From contig DJRP01000032.1 in the NCBI GenBank assembly GCA_002437815.1, forward strand, positions 40,949 to 104,948: a stretch of 64,000 nucleotides of DNA, read 5' to 3'. The number at the start of each line of letters is the position of its first letter. The stretch's first letter is position 1. The notes beneath the pieces were generated by a model, which had not been told where the DNA came from, searched no databases, and was given only the letters and a program-made list of their open reading frames with translations. The position numbers and the translations under genes were made by a program. The DNA is from Collinsella sp. UBA6357 (lineage in GTDB: Bacteria; Actinomycetota; Coriobacteriia; Coriobacteriales; Coriobacteriaceae). Shown piece after piece: positions 26,289 through 35,043 of the stretch.

Positions 26289-27506
26289 TTACAGGATGAG
26301 CATGGCGTCACCGAAACTGAAGAAGCGGTAATGCTCCTCGATGGCCTGCGCATAGGCATCCATGATCTGATCGCGACTCGCAAGGGCCGAGACCAGCATC
26401 ATAAGGGTCGAACGCGGCACATGGAAATTGGTAATGAGTGCGTCCACGACGTGGTAGGTCGACCCCGGCATGAGATAGAGCTGCGTCGTTGCATTCTCGC
26501 GCGCCACGATGTCGCCGCGGTCGAGCGTATCGGCACCGTCAGCACGCTCCTCAAAGTAGCGGGCCGTCACAGCGGGATCGGCAACGGGGGCGTCAGGATC
26601 AAAGGCGCTCTCGAGCGAGCGAACCGCCGTGGTTCCCACCGCGATCACGCGATGCCCCTCGGCCTTGGCCTTGTGGACGGCATCCACCACGGATTGGGGC
26701 ACATGGTAGCGCTCGGTGTGCATCACATGTTGCGTGGGATCGTCCTCCTCCACCAAGCGGAAGGTGTCGATACCCACCTCGAGCTCGACGGCAGCAAATG
26801 TCGCACCCTTCTCCTCGATGCGGCGCATGAGCTCGGGCGTAAAGTGCAAGCCGGCCGTAGGAGCAGCAGCCGAATGCTCCTCATGCATGGCATAGACCGT
26901 CTGGTACTTCTCGGGGTCGCCCTCGTAGTCGGTGATATACGGCGGCAGAGGCACGTGGCCGGCCGCGTGGATCGCCTCGTCAAGCGAACGCGGATCTCCC
27001 GCGGCATTGGTGCCCTGGGGCTCAAAACGCACCAAGCGCCCACCGCGACTGTCCGTCACAAAGTCCACGATCTCAGCCGTAAGCACCACGGGCGCGTTTT
27101 CCGGCGCGTGGGCGCCACCGGCACGATACTCGATCTGTGCACCAGGCTTAAGGCGTTTTCCTGGCTTGACCAGGCACTCCCACACGTGTCCCAACGGATC
27201 GACATCTTCGCGGCGCTTAAGCAGGAGGGTCTCGACAACCCCGCCAGAGCCCGCTTTACGGCCGATCAGGCGAGCGGGCATGACGCGGGTCTTGTTGATG
27301 ACGAGCACGTCGCCCGGCTCGATATAGTCGATCACGTCGTGAAAGATTCGATGCTCGACGGAACCGCCGTGCTCCAGGGGTTTGCCGGCAGCAGACCCCT
27401 TGCGATCGAGGACCAGCAGGCGGCAGGAATCGCGCGGCTCGGCAGGAGCCTGGGCGATCAGCCCCTCGGGAAGCTCATAATCAAAATCATCGGTGCGCAT
27501 GGTCAC
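26289..27506 (-). CDS. queA: S-adenosylmethionine:tRNA ribosyltransferase-isomerase
   Basis: 405 residues. It moves the ribosyl part of SAM onto preQ1 in tRNA to make epoxyqueuosine. Typical segments are FDYELPEGLIAQ at the start, RDSCRLLVLDR, FNH-like loop regions, HSAAAPTAGLHFT near 205 and NFHVPRSTLMMLVSA near 365. It is about 50-60 residues longer than usual, with extra sequence around 140-175 and 305-340. A GTG at 27506 is chosen because AAGGAG lies 8 bases before it; an ATG two codons later is too far from it. Confidence 0.95.
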   Translation of the reverse strand: MTMRTDDFDYELPEGLIAQAPAEPRDSCRLLVLDRKGSAAGKPLEHGGSVEHRIFHDVIDYIEPGDVLVINKTRVMPARLIGRKAGSGGVVETLLLKRREDVDPLGHVWECLVKPGKRLKPGAQIEYRAGGAHAPENAPVVLTAEIVDFVTDSRGGRLVRFEPQGTNAAGDPRSLDEAIHAAGHVPLPPYITDYEGDPEKYQTVYAMHEEHSAAAPTAGLHFTPELMRRIEEKGATFAAVELEVGIDTFRLVEEDDPTQHVMHTERYHVPQSVVDAVHKAKAEGHRVIAVGTTAVRSLESAFDPDAPVADPAVTARYFEERADGADTLDRGDIVARENATTQLYLMPGSTYHVVDALITNFHVPRSTLMMLVSALASRDQIMDAYAQAIEEHYRFFSFGDAMLIL

Positions 27507-27593
27507 GTTGATGTCTCCTTAATCGAATTAGTCCGCGGTCAATCGTAGCAGCTAGCCATCCCGCGGCGCACCACATGCCTGCATTTCCCACCG

Positions 27594-28172
27594 TCAACTC
27601 ACCTTGGACGCCTTGCGTTCATCACGGATACGGGCGCGATCCATTGCCGCTTCAACCGCCGAGAACCGGCATCCGCAATAGTTCTGACGATACATGCCCA
27701 GCTCGCGCGAGCGCCGCGTGGCCTCGGGATAGTACGGTCTGAAATCACGGATGACAGGCGTGAGCCCGTTGGCGGCAGCCAGGCGCTCCAAAACATCGTT
27801 GCACGTTTCGAACAGCTGATAGGGCGAGACGGCGAGCGTCGTGCCCACGTACTCATATCCTCGCTCGTGGGCCACGCGGCATGCCTCGGCCAGACGTAGA
27901 GCATAGCATGCGCGGCAGCGTCGGGGCCGGTCCGCCGCCAGCGGTGCCACGCCGCGCTCCCAGCGTTCGCGGTCCTCCCCCGTCTCGATCAACTCGATAT
28001 CCCCGTCGGCACACCAGCGGCGCAGCTCATCCAGGCGACGCATCCATTCGGCATGAGGCTGGATATTGGGATTGGTCCAGCAGATCGTCGGGTCAAACCC
28101 CTCTTCGCGCAAAAGCCGCACCGGCTCAAGCGAGCACGGCGCGCAACACGCATGCAGCAGCAGCGGCTTCAT
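27594..28172 (-). CDS. queH: Epoxyqueuosine reductase QueH
   Basis: 192 residues. It reduces epoxyqueuosine in tRNA to queuosine, replacing the unrelated QueG. The Cys pairs for the iron-sulfur centre and redox site are visible: HACCAPC near 8, CRACYALR near 92 and NYCGCRF near 165. The ATG at 28172 overlaps the stop codon of the upstream gene (ATGA) and follows AGGGGAG. A GTG six codons upstream is less likely. Confidence 0.94.
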   Translation of the reverse strand: MKPLLLHACCAPCSLEPVRLLREEGFDPTICWTNPNIQPHAEWMRRLDELRRWCADGDIELIETGEDRERWERGVAPLAADRPRRCRACYALRLAEACRVAHERGYEYVGTTLAVSPYQLFETCNDVLERLAAANGLTPVIRDFRPYYPEATRRSRELGMYRQNYCGCRFSAVEAAMDRARIRDERKASKVS

Positions 28173-28750
28173 CGACTCTCCCCTTCGCACACATCAGGTT
28201 CCCCCAGAAAACGCACGCCCCAGTCCGTGTCCTCACAGGCAAGGATCCGGCGGTCACGCAAGATGCGCGCGCAGTAGACCCAGTCACCCGTGCAGCCGCT
28301 CACATGAATCGCCGCGATCACAAAACAGGCGAGCGGATAGGCGCCAGCTAACCCCATAGCCAGACAAAAAGTCGTAACGAGCACTGTCGGCGCCAGCAAA
28401 ACCATCAGATACTGTCGACGCGAGTAGACGATCCCCGCAGCGCACGCATAGATCATAGCGCACTCCCAGTTGGCCCCAAAGGACACACGCGCACCGGCGG
28501 GAGCAAACAGCTTGAAAAAGAAGGCGTGAACGCCCTCGTGCAGCGCAAAAACGGCAACGCTGGCAGCAGCCACGCAAAGCAGCCAAGCGACCGGAGACGA
28601 CCCGTCAGATATCTCGCAGGATAGCCCCGCAAAACCAAACAGCAGCACGCCCGCAACGATGGACAAAACGGCGACGACCGCCGAGGAACGGACCACGACC
28701 CGCAGAAAATCCTCATCCTCAAACGCATGTATGTTAGAAATCTCAACCAT
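28169..28750 (-). CDS. DUF3267-type membrane protein with HExxH motif
   Basis: 193 residues with about four hydrophobic segments (near 25-45, 52-75, 105-145). ALHEGVHAFFFK near 77 gives the H-E-x2-H of zinc metalloproteases, and the overall form resembles the DUF3267 family, which may be intramembrane peptidases. Function is otherwise unknown. Its stop codon overlaps the queH start, so the two are co-translated, although no direct link to queuosine is evident. The start is uncertain: ATG 28750 is used; two ATGs 36-42 bases upstream are possible. Confidence 0.65.
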   Translation of the reverse strand: MVEISNIHAFEDEDFLRVVVRSSAVVAVLSIVAGVLLFGFAGLSCEISDGSSPVAWLLCVAAASVAVFALHEGVHAFFFKLFAPAGARVSFGANWECAMIYACAAGIVYSRRQYLMVLLAPTVLVTTFCLAMGLAGAYPLACFVIAAIHVSGCTGDWVYCARILRDRRILACEDTDWGVRFLGEPDVCEGESR

Positions 28751-28912
28751 GTCCACAAGGATAGCGCCCAAGCGGCCCGTCCCCATGCGCATGTGCGATA
28801 ATGTCGAACGATATGCATGAATTGACCATTGCGATCGGAGCATGTCCAAAAATGCGTCCCGCGGGCCGCCGCCAAGCTCCGGAGCATCCGATTCAACCTG
28901 AATAGGAGACCC

Positions 28913-31063
28913 ATGGCATCTAAATATTCCATGAACGATCGCCCCTCCTGGCCGCATCGCGCCATCGTCACCGCCGGCGAGCCCTATGGCAACAAAGGGT
29001 TGCACTTTGGCCATGTGGGCGGCGTCTTCGTTCCCGCCGATTTCTTCGCGCGCTTTCTGCGCGACCGTCTGGGCCGCGAAAACGTGATCTTCACGTCGGG
29101 TACCGATTGCTACGGCTCGCCTATCATGGAGAGCTATCGCAAGCTGACCGAGAACGAAGGTTACGACAAATCCATCGAGGAATACGTCGAGTCCAACCAC
29201 AGCCGCCAGGCAGCCACCCTCAACAGCTACGAGATCAGCTGTGACATCTACGGCGGATCGGTGCTGGAGCCCGCAGCGCCGATCCACAACAAGGTGACGG
29301 CAGAGGTCATCGAGCGTCTGCATGATCAGGGCACCATCTCCAAGCGCTCCACGCTGCAGTTCTACGACCCCAAGGCCGGCACGTTCCTCAACGGCCGCCA
29401 GGTGATCGGCCGCTGCCCCATCCAAGGCTGCAAATCCGAGAAAGCCTATGCCGACGAGTGCGACCTTGGCCACCAGTTCGAGCCCGAGGAGCTCATCGCA
29501 CCCAAAAGCCAGCTCACCGGCGAGGTCCCCGAGCTGCGCCCGGTCGACAACCTCTACTTCGACTTGCCGGCCTACCTTTACTTCATGAAAACCTACACCG
29601 CCAAGCTCTCCGAGAACCCGCAGGTGCGCTCCGTGGTCTCCAAGACCATGGACGAGTGGCTGCTGCCGGCACAGCTCTATATTCAGAACAAGTTCCGCAA
29701 GGCCTTCGATGCGATCGAGGACCAACTGCCCGAGCATACCGTGCTGGAGCCCGAAGGCAACAAGAGCTCCTTTACCGTCACCTTCCCCAGCTGGAAGGAG
29801 CGCGACGAGGCCCATGCCGTGCTCGCCAACGGCGGCGTGCGCTTCCGCAGCGGCAAGGCACTTGTGCCGTTCCGCATCACCGGCAACATCTCTTGGGGGG
29901 TGCCCGTGCCCGAGATCGACGGCGTGCATGACGTCACGTGCTGGTGCTGGCCCGAGTCACTCTGGGCGCCGATCAGCTACACGCGCACCGTGCTTGCGCG
30001 CGACGCGCAGGCCGAGGGCGTAACCGAAGGCGTAGCCGCCGAAGACGCCACCCTCATGGGCGAGCCGGCCGCCGACTCCACGCAGGTTCCCGCACCGACG
30101 TACACGCACAGCTCGCTCGACTGGCGTGATTGGTGGTGCTCGGACGACGCCGCGATCTACCAGTTCATCGGCCAGGACAACATCTACTTCTACTGCATCG
30201 CTCAGACCGCCATGTGGGAGGCGCTCGGCTGGAACCTTACGCAGAGCACCGTGAGCGCCTGCTACCACCTGCTCTACATGGGCAAGAAGGCAAGCTCGTC
30301 CTCCCAGACCCCGCCGCCTCCGGCAGACGACTTGCTCAACCACTACACCTGCGAGCAGATGCGAGCCCACTGGCTGTCGCTCGGTCTTTCCGAAAAACCC
30401 GTGTCCTTCAGCCCCAAGGCCTACGACACGCGCGTAACCGGCAAGGACAAGGACGGCAACGAGGTACACGCCTGTGACGACAAGCGCGTGATAGATCCCG
30501 CACTCAAAGAGAGCGCACTTTTGACCGGCGTGTTCAACCGCCTGGCCCGCAGCTGCTTCTACGGCGTAGCGGTCAAAGAAGGCGACGAGTCGAGCTATCG
30601 AACCGGCTGCATTCCCGCCGGCGATGCCACGTCTGCCGTTCGCGAGGCAGCCGAGCAGGCGATCCTTGCCTTTGAACAGGCTATGTACAAGTTCGAAACG
30701 CACAAGGCCCTGGCCGTATGCGACGACTATCTCCGTGCCGCCAACAAGCGTTGGAGCGATGCCTCCAAGGCCGCCAAGAAGCTCGAGGGTGATGCCGGCG
30801 AGACCGCGATGACGCAGGCACTCGTCGACGCCTTTACCGAGCTGCGCGTGGCGACGGTGCTCATGCACGGTATCGTCCCGGCGGGCTGCGAGCTCATCTG
30901 CGAATACTTCGACGTGGACCCGGTCGCGTTCTTTAGCTGGAACAATATTTTCAAGAGCACTGACGAGTTTGTGGAGGCGCTGGGCGAAAAGCCGGGACAG
31001 CATCGCATCAAGCCGCTGCCCCCGCGCTTCGACTTCTTCAGCAAGCACGAGAGCCAGTACTAA
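28913..31063 (+). CDS. metG: Methionyl-tRNA synthetase-like class I tRNA ligase (divergent)
   Basis: 716 residues of the class I synthetase fold. The HIGH-type motif is LHFGHVGG near 24, followed by FTSGTDCYGSP, where standard MetRS has GTDEHG. A Cys-type knuckle (CPIQGC, then ECDLGH) lies near 165-185. The KMSKS loop region reads GKKASSSSQTPP near 462, so the usual motif is degenerate. The C-terminal 200 residues are an anticodon-binding helical bundle; no EMAP-type tRNA-binding domain follows. The start at 28913 follows AGGAG. It is either a divergent MetRS or a second, specialised paralogue; no standard MetRS is in the window to settle this. Confidence 0.7.
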   Translation: MASKYSMNDRPSWPHRAIVTAGEPYGNKGLHFGHVGGVFVPADFFARFLRDRLGRENVIFTSGTDCYGSPIMESYRKLTENEGYDKSIEEYVESNHSRQAATLNSYEISCDIYGGSVLEPAAPIHNKVTAEVIERLHDQGTISKRSTLQFYDPKAGTFLNGRQVIGRCPIQGCKSEKAYADECDLGHQFEPEELIAPKSQLTGEVPELRPVDNLYFDLPAYLYFMKTYTAKLSENPQVRSVVSKTMDEWLLPAQLYIQNKFRKAFDAIEDQLPEHTVLEPEGNKSSFTVTFPSWKERDEAHAVLANGGVRFRSGKALVPFRITGNISWGVPVPEIDGVHDVTCWCWPESLWAPISYTRTVLARDAQAEGVTEGVAAEDATLMGEPAADSTQVPAPTYTHSSLDWRDWWCSDDAAIYQFIGQDNIYFYCIAQTAMWEALGWNLTQSTVSACYHLLYMGKKASSSSQTPPPPADDLLNHYTCEQMRAHWLSLGLSEKPVSFSPKAYDTRVTGKDKDGNEVHACDDKRVIDPALKESALLTGVFNRLARSCFYGVAVKEGDESSYRTGCIPAGDATSAVREAAEQAILAFEQAMYKFETHKALAVCDDYLRAANKRWSDASKAAKKLEGDAGETAMTQALVDAFTELRVATVLMHGIVPAGCELICEYFDVDPVAFFSWNNIFKSTDEFVEALGEKPGQHRIKPLPPRFDFFSKHESQY

Positions 31064-31067
31064 TGCA

Positions 31068-31140
31068 CTTTTTAGGACGGGGTCAGCAAACGCACGCATC
31101 GCACCGACAGCGATGTGTTCGCTGACCCCGTCCTAATTTG
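31068..31140. repeat. Palindromic repeat with TTAGGACGGGGTCAGC arms
   Basis: Arms 31072-31087 and 31121-31136 are perfect 16-bp inverted copies. The pairing continues imperfectly inward (GCACGCATCGC with GCGATGTG) and outward (TGCA on both sides). It lies between two genes read in the same direction. The same core is found at the left edge of the window. Confidence 0.8.
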
Positions 31141-31158
31141 CACATACGAGGAGCATCC

Positions 31159-32262
31159 ATGGGAAAGCCGCGCCGCCGCAAACAAAAGAAACAGGTCAAG
31201 CAACCGCTCAATCTGCGCACGTTCGAACACACCGCATATGCTGATGAGCTACAGCAGCTCGAGTGCGCCGGCGATCTTCCCGCCTTTGTGACCGAATCGG
31301 TGGCAGGCGCATACACAAAGGCCGATGCGCGTCGTGTGATCGAGGGCTTTGGCGAGGCAGTCGAACGCCCCGTCACCTTGCGCGCCAACGCGTTGATCTC
31401 CTCAGCAGATGAGGTGACGACAGCACTAAAAGAAGCGGGCATCGCATGCCGACGCGCCCCGTGGTATCAAGACGCTTTTATCATCGACAAGGCAACCGTC
31501 GCCGATCTGTGGAGCCTCGAAATCTATCGTGAAGGTAAGATTTATCTGCAGAGCCTGTCGTCCATGATGCCGCCGCTCGTACTGGGCGCACGACCCGGCG
31601 AGGATATCCTGGACATGTGCGCCGCACCCGGGGGAAAGACCACCCAAATCGCCGCGCTCGCCAAAGGAAAAGCCCATCTTACGGCCTGCGAGATGAGCGT
31701 ACCGCGCGCCGAAAAACTCGAGGCCAACCTTGTCCGTCAGCATGCCAAAAATGTTCAAGTCATGCGCTTGGACGCTCGCGAACTCGACGAGTTTTTCCGA
31801 TTCGACCGCATCCTACTCGACGCCCCCTGCACGGGCACGGGTACCGTTGTTCACGGAAACGAGAAAAGTCTGCGCGGCCTTAGTCCGCAGCTTCTCGAAA
31901 AATGCGCCCGCTCGCAGCGCGCGCTCCTCGACCGCGCCATGAGCGCGCTCAAACCAGGTGCGACGCTGGTGTATTCCACCTGCTCGATCTTGCCCCAAGA
32001 AAACGAAGATGCCCTGGCGGAGGCGCTCGACAAGCACGGGGAATGCGAGCTGATACCCCTGAACGGCACACCGAGCGCTTCGGAGCTGCGGCGCACGCAA
32101 AACACCGACGAAGCACCTCGAATCGAGCATAACCCGCTTACCGAAGCCGTCGCCAAGGGCATGGTGCCCACGGTCGCCAATGGCATGCCCGGCACGCTCA
32201 CCATCCCGCCGACCCGAGACTACGAAGGCTTCTTCGTGGCGCTCGTCAAAAAGCTCGTTTAA
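31159..32262 (+). CDS. RsmB/NOP2-family RNA 5-methylcytosine methyltransferase
   Basis: 367 residues. SAM motif I is ILDMCAAPGGKTTQ near 150; the two Cys needed for cytosine-C5 chemistry are in LLDAPCTGTG near 217 (with P-C) and VYSTCSILPQENE near 272. An N-terminal domain of about 100 residues resembles that of RsmF. The C-terminal PUA-like domain of long RsmF proteins is absent, so the target (16S or 23S rRNA, or tRNA) is uncertain. The start at 31159 follows GAGGAG. Confidence 0.87.
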   Translation: MGKPRRRKQKKQVKQPLNLRTFEHTAYADELQQLECAGDLPAFVTESVAGAYTKADARRVIEGFGEAVERPVTLRANALISSADEVTTALKEAGIACRRAPWYQDAFIIDKATVADLWSLEIYREGKIYLQSLSSMMPPLVLGARPGEDILDMCAAPGGKTTQIAALAKGKAHLTACEMSVPRAEKLEANLVRQHAKNVQVMRLDARELDEFFRFDRILLDAPCTGTGTVVHGNEKSLRGLSPQLLEKCARSQRALLDRAMSALKPGATLVYSTCSILPQENEDALAEALDKHGECELIPLNGTPSASELRRTQNTDEAPRIEHNPLTEAVAKGMVPTVANGMPGTLTIPPTRDYEGFFVALVKKLV

Positions 32263-32290
32263 CGTTCTCGTTCCTCGACTTGACGCAGAC

Positions 32291-32422
32291 CTAGTGGGAA
32301 CGTCGATCCTTCCGCCCGCCGATACGACCCTTGATAAACGTGGCTACAAAGTAGAGGACGGCTGCAGCCACGATAGCGGCTACACACAGAAGTATCGGCC
32401 CCAAAAGCGTCATGAGATCCAT
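32291..32422 (-). CDS. Small single-pass membrane protein (43 aa)
   Basis: MDLMTLLGP, a hydrophobic stretch of about 23 residues (ILLCVAAIVAAAVLYFVATF) and a basic tail KGRIGGRKDRRSH. It has a good ribosome site, AAGGAAAGG, 8-9 bases before the ATG. The basic C-terminus would stay in the cytoplasm. It is convergent with the methyltransferase gene. Not recognised as a named family. Confidence 0.6.
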   Translation of the reverse strand: MDLMTLLGPILLCVAAIVAAAVLYFVATFIKGRIGGRKDRRSH

Positions 32423-32608
32423 AAGCGAGCCACCTTTCCTTACATTCGAGCACAAACATAGCACCTTGTTCGCACCCATCACAGCTCCTTCACGGACGCA
32501 GGCCGCAGGACTAGCGAGCCCGCACGAGGGTAGAAGCAGACCACTGCGTGCTGCACATACGCCGCGCAGCAGAAACATGCGCATCAACGCACCTACGAAA
32601 GGGGAACC

Positions 32609-33736
32609 ATGAACTCCCTTGACAATTTCAGCGAGAAAATCGACGCCTATATCGGCACCAGCTCGTTTGACACTGCCCACGACGAGCCTCGTGCCACCGG
32701 CGGCAGCCAAAAGCCCATCAACGTCCCAGCCGAGGTCCACGAGGATATCGTCGCCTCGGTCGACTTCTCGGAGGTTGAGCTCTCCAACGAGTTCGTCGAT
32801 CCACCCATGGCGGTAACGCCCAACGGCGTGCTGCCCATGGAGCCCCTTCCGATCGACGGACGGTTGCGCAAAGCCGCGCTGCGTGTGCCCGACGAGATCG
32901 AGGAGGCAAGCGGATTCACTTTATTCGGTCGTCGCATCAAGTCGCTGCTCTACACCACCGATGTCGCCGTTATCCGCAACTCCAATGCCGATGCCGTTTT
33001 CTCGGTCTATCCCTTCACGGCACAGCCGGCGATCACACAGGCGCTCCTGACCGCTGCCGAGTGCCCCGTCTTTGTAGGTGTGGGCGGAGGCACCACCACC
33101 GGCAAGCGTTCCGTGCAACTTGCCGCCGTATCCGAGATGCAGGGCGCCGCAGGTTGCGTGGTAAACTCCCCCGCAACCGCCGAGATGGTCGAGCACATCA
33201 CCAACATCACCGACATCCCTGTCATCGCAACCGTCGTGCGCTGCGATGACGACGCCCATGCCAAGGTGCGCGCGGGCGCCAAGATCCTGAACATCGCGGC
33301 GGGCAAAGACACACCGCAGGTCCTGCGTGAGCTGCGGTCCGCCTATCCCAACCTGCCGTTGATCGCCCCGGGCGGCAAGACGCCCGAGAGTATCCGCGAG
33401 ACGATCGCCGCGGGCGCCAACGCCATCATCTGGACTCCCCCCTCGGCCCAGCAGCTCCAAGCCGACATGATGAAACGTTATCGCAAGATGGCCGAAGACG
33501 CCACGCCCGCCATTGCCCAAGACAACGTGCCCATCATCGACCAAGTGGCGGCCGCCGAGGAAAGCCAGGTCGACAACATGCGGCCCGACGTCGCCATTCC
33601 CGACGAGATCATCGAAAAGGCGGCATCCATCCACGAGCACCTTGAAGAGCATCGCCATAACCGCGGGCTCAAACCCTCGCTGCACGGGTTCTTTCGCAGC
33701 CGCGCGGCCGACCGCGAAGCCAAAAACGGTCAGTGA
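32609..33736 (+). CDS. Predicted TIM-barrel protein of unknown function
   Basis: 375 residues. Residues 1-95 are acidic and poorly structured. Residues about 100-310 look like a (beta/alpha)8 barrel with a phosphate-binding loop: CPVFVGVGGGTTTGKRS near 150, AGCVVNSPATAEMVEHI, IPVIATVV, AGAKILNIAAGKD near 225, LPLIAPGGKTPESI near 250 and GANAIIWTPPS near 272. The pattern resembles phosphate-binding barrels such as NanE or thiazole synthase, but no catalytic set is clear. In related genomes it is usually called a hydrolase without evidence. The start follows GAAAGGGG. Confidence 0.6.
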   Translation: MNSLDNFSEKIDAYIGTSSFDTAHDEPRATGGSQKPINVPAEVHEDIVASVDFSEVELSNEFVDPPMAVTPNGVLPMEPLPIDGRLRKAALRVPDEIEEASGFTLFGRRIKSLLYTTDVAVIRNSNADAVFSVYPFTAQPAITQALLTAAECPVFVGVGGGTTTGKRSVQLAAVSEMQGAAGCVVNSPATAEMVEHITNITDIPVIATVVRCDDDAHAKVRAGAKILNIAAGKDTPQVLRELRSAYPNLPLIAPGGKTPESIRETIAAGANAIIWTPPSAQQLQADMMKRYRKMAEDATPAIAQDNVPIIDQVAAAEESQVDNMRPDVAIPDEIIEKAASIHEHLEEHRHNRGLKPSLHGFFRSRAADREAKNGQ

Positions 33737-33751
33737 TCAAGCTCAGTAATC

Positions 33752-33798
33752 AATAGGGAGCCTGGGGTCGCACTCAATTTGGCCCCAGGCTCCCTATT
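33752..33798. terminator. Bidirectional terminator between TIM-barrel gene and DegV gene 2
   Basis: AATAGGGAGCCTGGGG and its complement CCCCAGGCTCCCTATT form a near-perfect stem between convergent genes. Confidence 0.85.
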
Positions 33799-33837
33799 CA
33801 CTTCATCGCGTCTCTTTTATCGTTGAAGCTCGCGCCA

Positions 33838-34725
33838 CTAGTCTTCGCGCGCATCCCCCATAAAGAACAGCGCCACCGTACCCGGGCCGGTATGCGAACC
33901 GATAACCGTGCCGATATCGTTGATCTCGATCTTTCCCGCCAGCTGGGGAATCTGCGTCACAATCGCATCGGCAACAGCCTGAGCGTCCTTGCGGCAAGCT
34001 GACTGCGAAATCACGCACTTGCCCGTGTAGCCCGCGCCGTCCTCGACATGAGCCATCATGGTCTTAACCATCTCGGATATGGCCCGGCGTTTGGTGCGAA
34101 TCTTCTCACGCGGTACCAGACGGCCCTCGTTGTCGACATTCATGAGCGGGCAGATCTTAAGTGCTGTGCCCAGCAGTGCGCTTGTCGCCGAGATGCGCCC
34201 GCCGCGTTTGAAACTGGTGAGATCGGTCGAAAAGAACCAATGATGCACGTTGAGCTTATGAGCCTCGACCCATGCGGCAACCTCATCAAGCGTGGCGCCG
34301 CCAGCACGCAGATCGGCAGCATATTCCATAAGCAGACCATAGCCAGACGAAGCAGCCAGGGAGTCTATGACGCGCACCCGATGATCGGGATAACGAGCTG
34401 CGAGCATCTCGGCGGCCACACAGGCAGATCCGTAAGTTCCCGAGATTCCAGAGGAGAGCGTGATATGCAGCACATCCTTGCCGGCAGCAACGACAGGCTC
34501 CCAAAGCTTTTCATACTCGCCCACGCTCACCTGCGAGGTTTTGGGCATATCGCCGGCTGCGATACCCGCAAAAAAGGTATCGGGCTCAATCGATTGGTAC
34601 AGGTCGTCATCATGCATGACCCCGTTGAGCTCGTAATGGAAGAACGCGACCAAAATGTCACGCCGGTCAAAGAACTCGTGTGTACGATCGGCGGTAGATT
34701 CACAAGACAGAATATATTCGCCCAT
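33838..34725 (-). CDS. DegV-family fatty-acid-binding protein (2)
   Basis: 295 residues. ILSCESTADRT replaces the usual T-D-S-T-S-D at the N-terminus. The middle has ITLSSGISGTYGSACVAAEM near 115, the fatty-acid head-group motif, and KRGGRISATSALLGTAL near 185. Such proteins bind fatty acids for the kinase FakA. It is only distantly like the DegV protein at 19.9 kb, so the two may prefer different acyl chains. The start at 34725 follows AAAGGA; an ATG two codons earlier overlaps that site. Confidence 0.88.
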   Translation of the reverse strand: MGEYILSCESTADRTHEFFDRRDILVAFFHYELNGVMHDDDLYQSIEPDTFFAGIAAGDMPKTSQVSVGEYEKLWEPVVAAGKDVLHITLSSGISGTYGSACVAAEMLAARYPDHRVRVIDSLAASSGYGLLMEYAADLRAGGATLDEVAAWVEAHKLNVHHWFFSTDLTSFKRGGRISATSALLGTALKICPLMNVDNEGRLVPREKIRTKRRAISEMVKTMMAHVEDGAGYTGKCVISQSACRKDAQAVADAIVTQIPQLAGKIEINDIGTVIGSHTGPGTVALFFMGDARED

Positions 34726-34913
34726 AAACATCCTTTCGAACTACTGCCGAGATTATTGCACGTCCAGCATATTCAAGCGAATCCACGGAACCCCACGATG
34801 CGCAAGCGCAACGTACCTTGCTAAAACATCGATGCCAACAAAAATAAAATTCAGATACCGTATTTCTGAAAAATAAAGCCTCACACATCACGTAACAATC
34901 ATACTTGAGCACC

Positions 34914-34943
34914 GCTAAATCGGTTTAGCATACCGTTTAAACG
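34914..34943 (+). promoter_or_regulatory. LacI-type operator candidates upstream of fbp
   Basis: GCTAAATCGGTTTAGC (34914-34929) is a 16-bp palindrome with a central CG, followed by CGTTTAAACG (34934-34943). Central-CG palindromes are typical of LacI-family regulators such as CcpA. The inner 12 bases are the exact reverse complement of a palindrome upstream of the urease cluster at 53263. The gene-free stretch 34726-35043 holds these and the promoters of two divergent genes; nothing else was recognised. Confidence 0.5.
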
Positions 34944-35043
34944 ATGTGCGTCAGCTTGTCACAACATGGCAACAAATTCAGTCCATACTGCTAAACAATA
35001 TATATGCTTTAGCGTTTTTTATCACTCAAGAGAAAGAGCTTAT

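Noticed and set aside
28751..29929. Long minus-strand open frame upstream of the DUF3267 gene
   Set aside because: It is antisense to the MetRS-like gene and has no homology; only the part from 28750 downward is a real gene.
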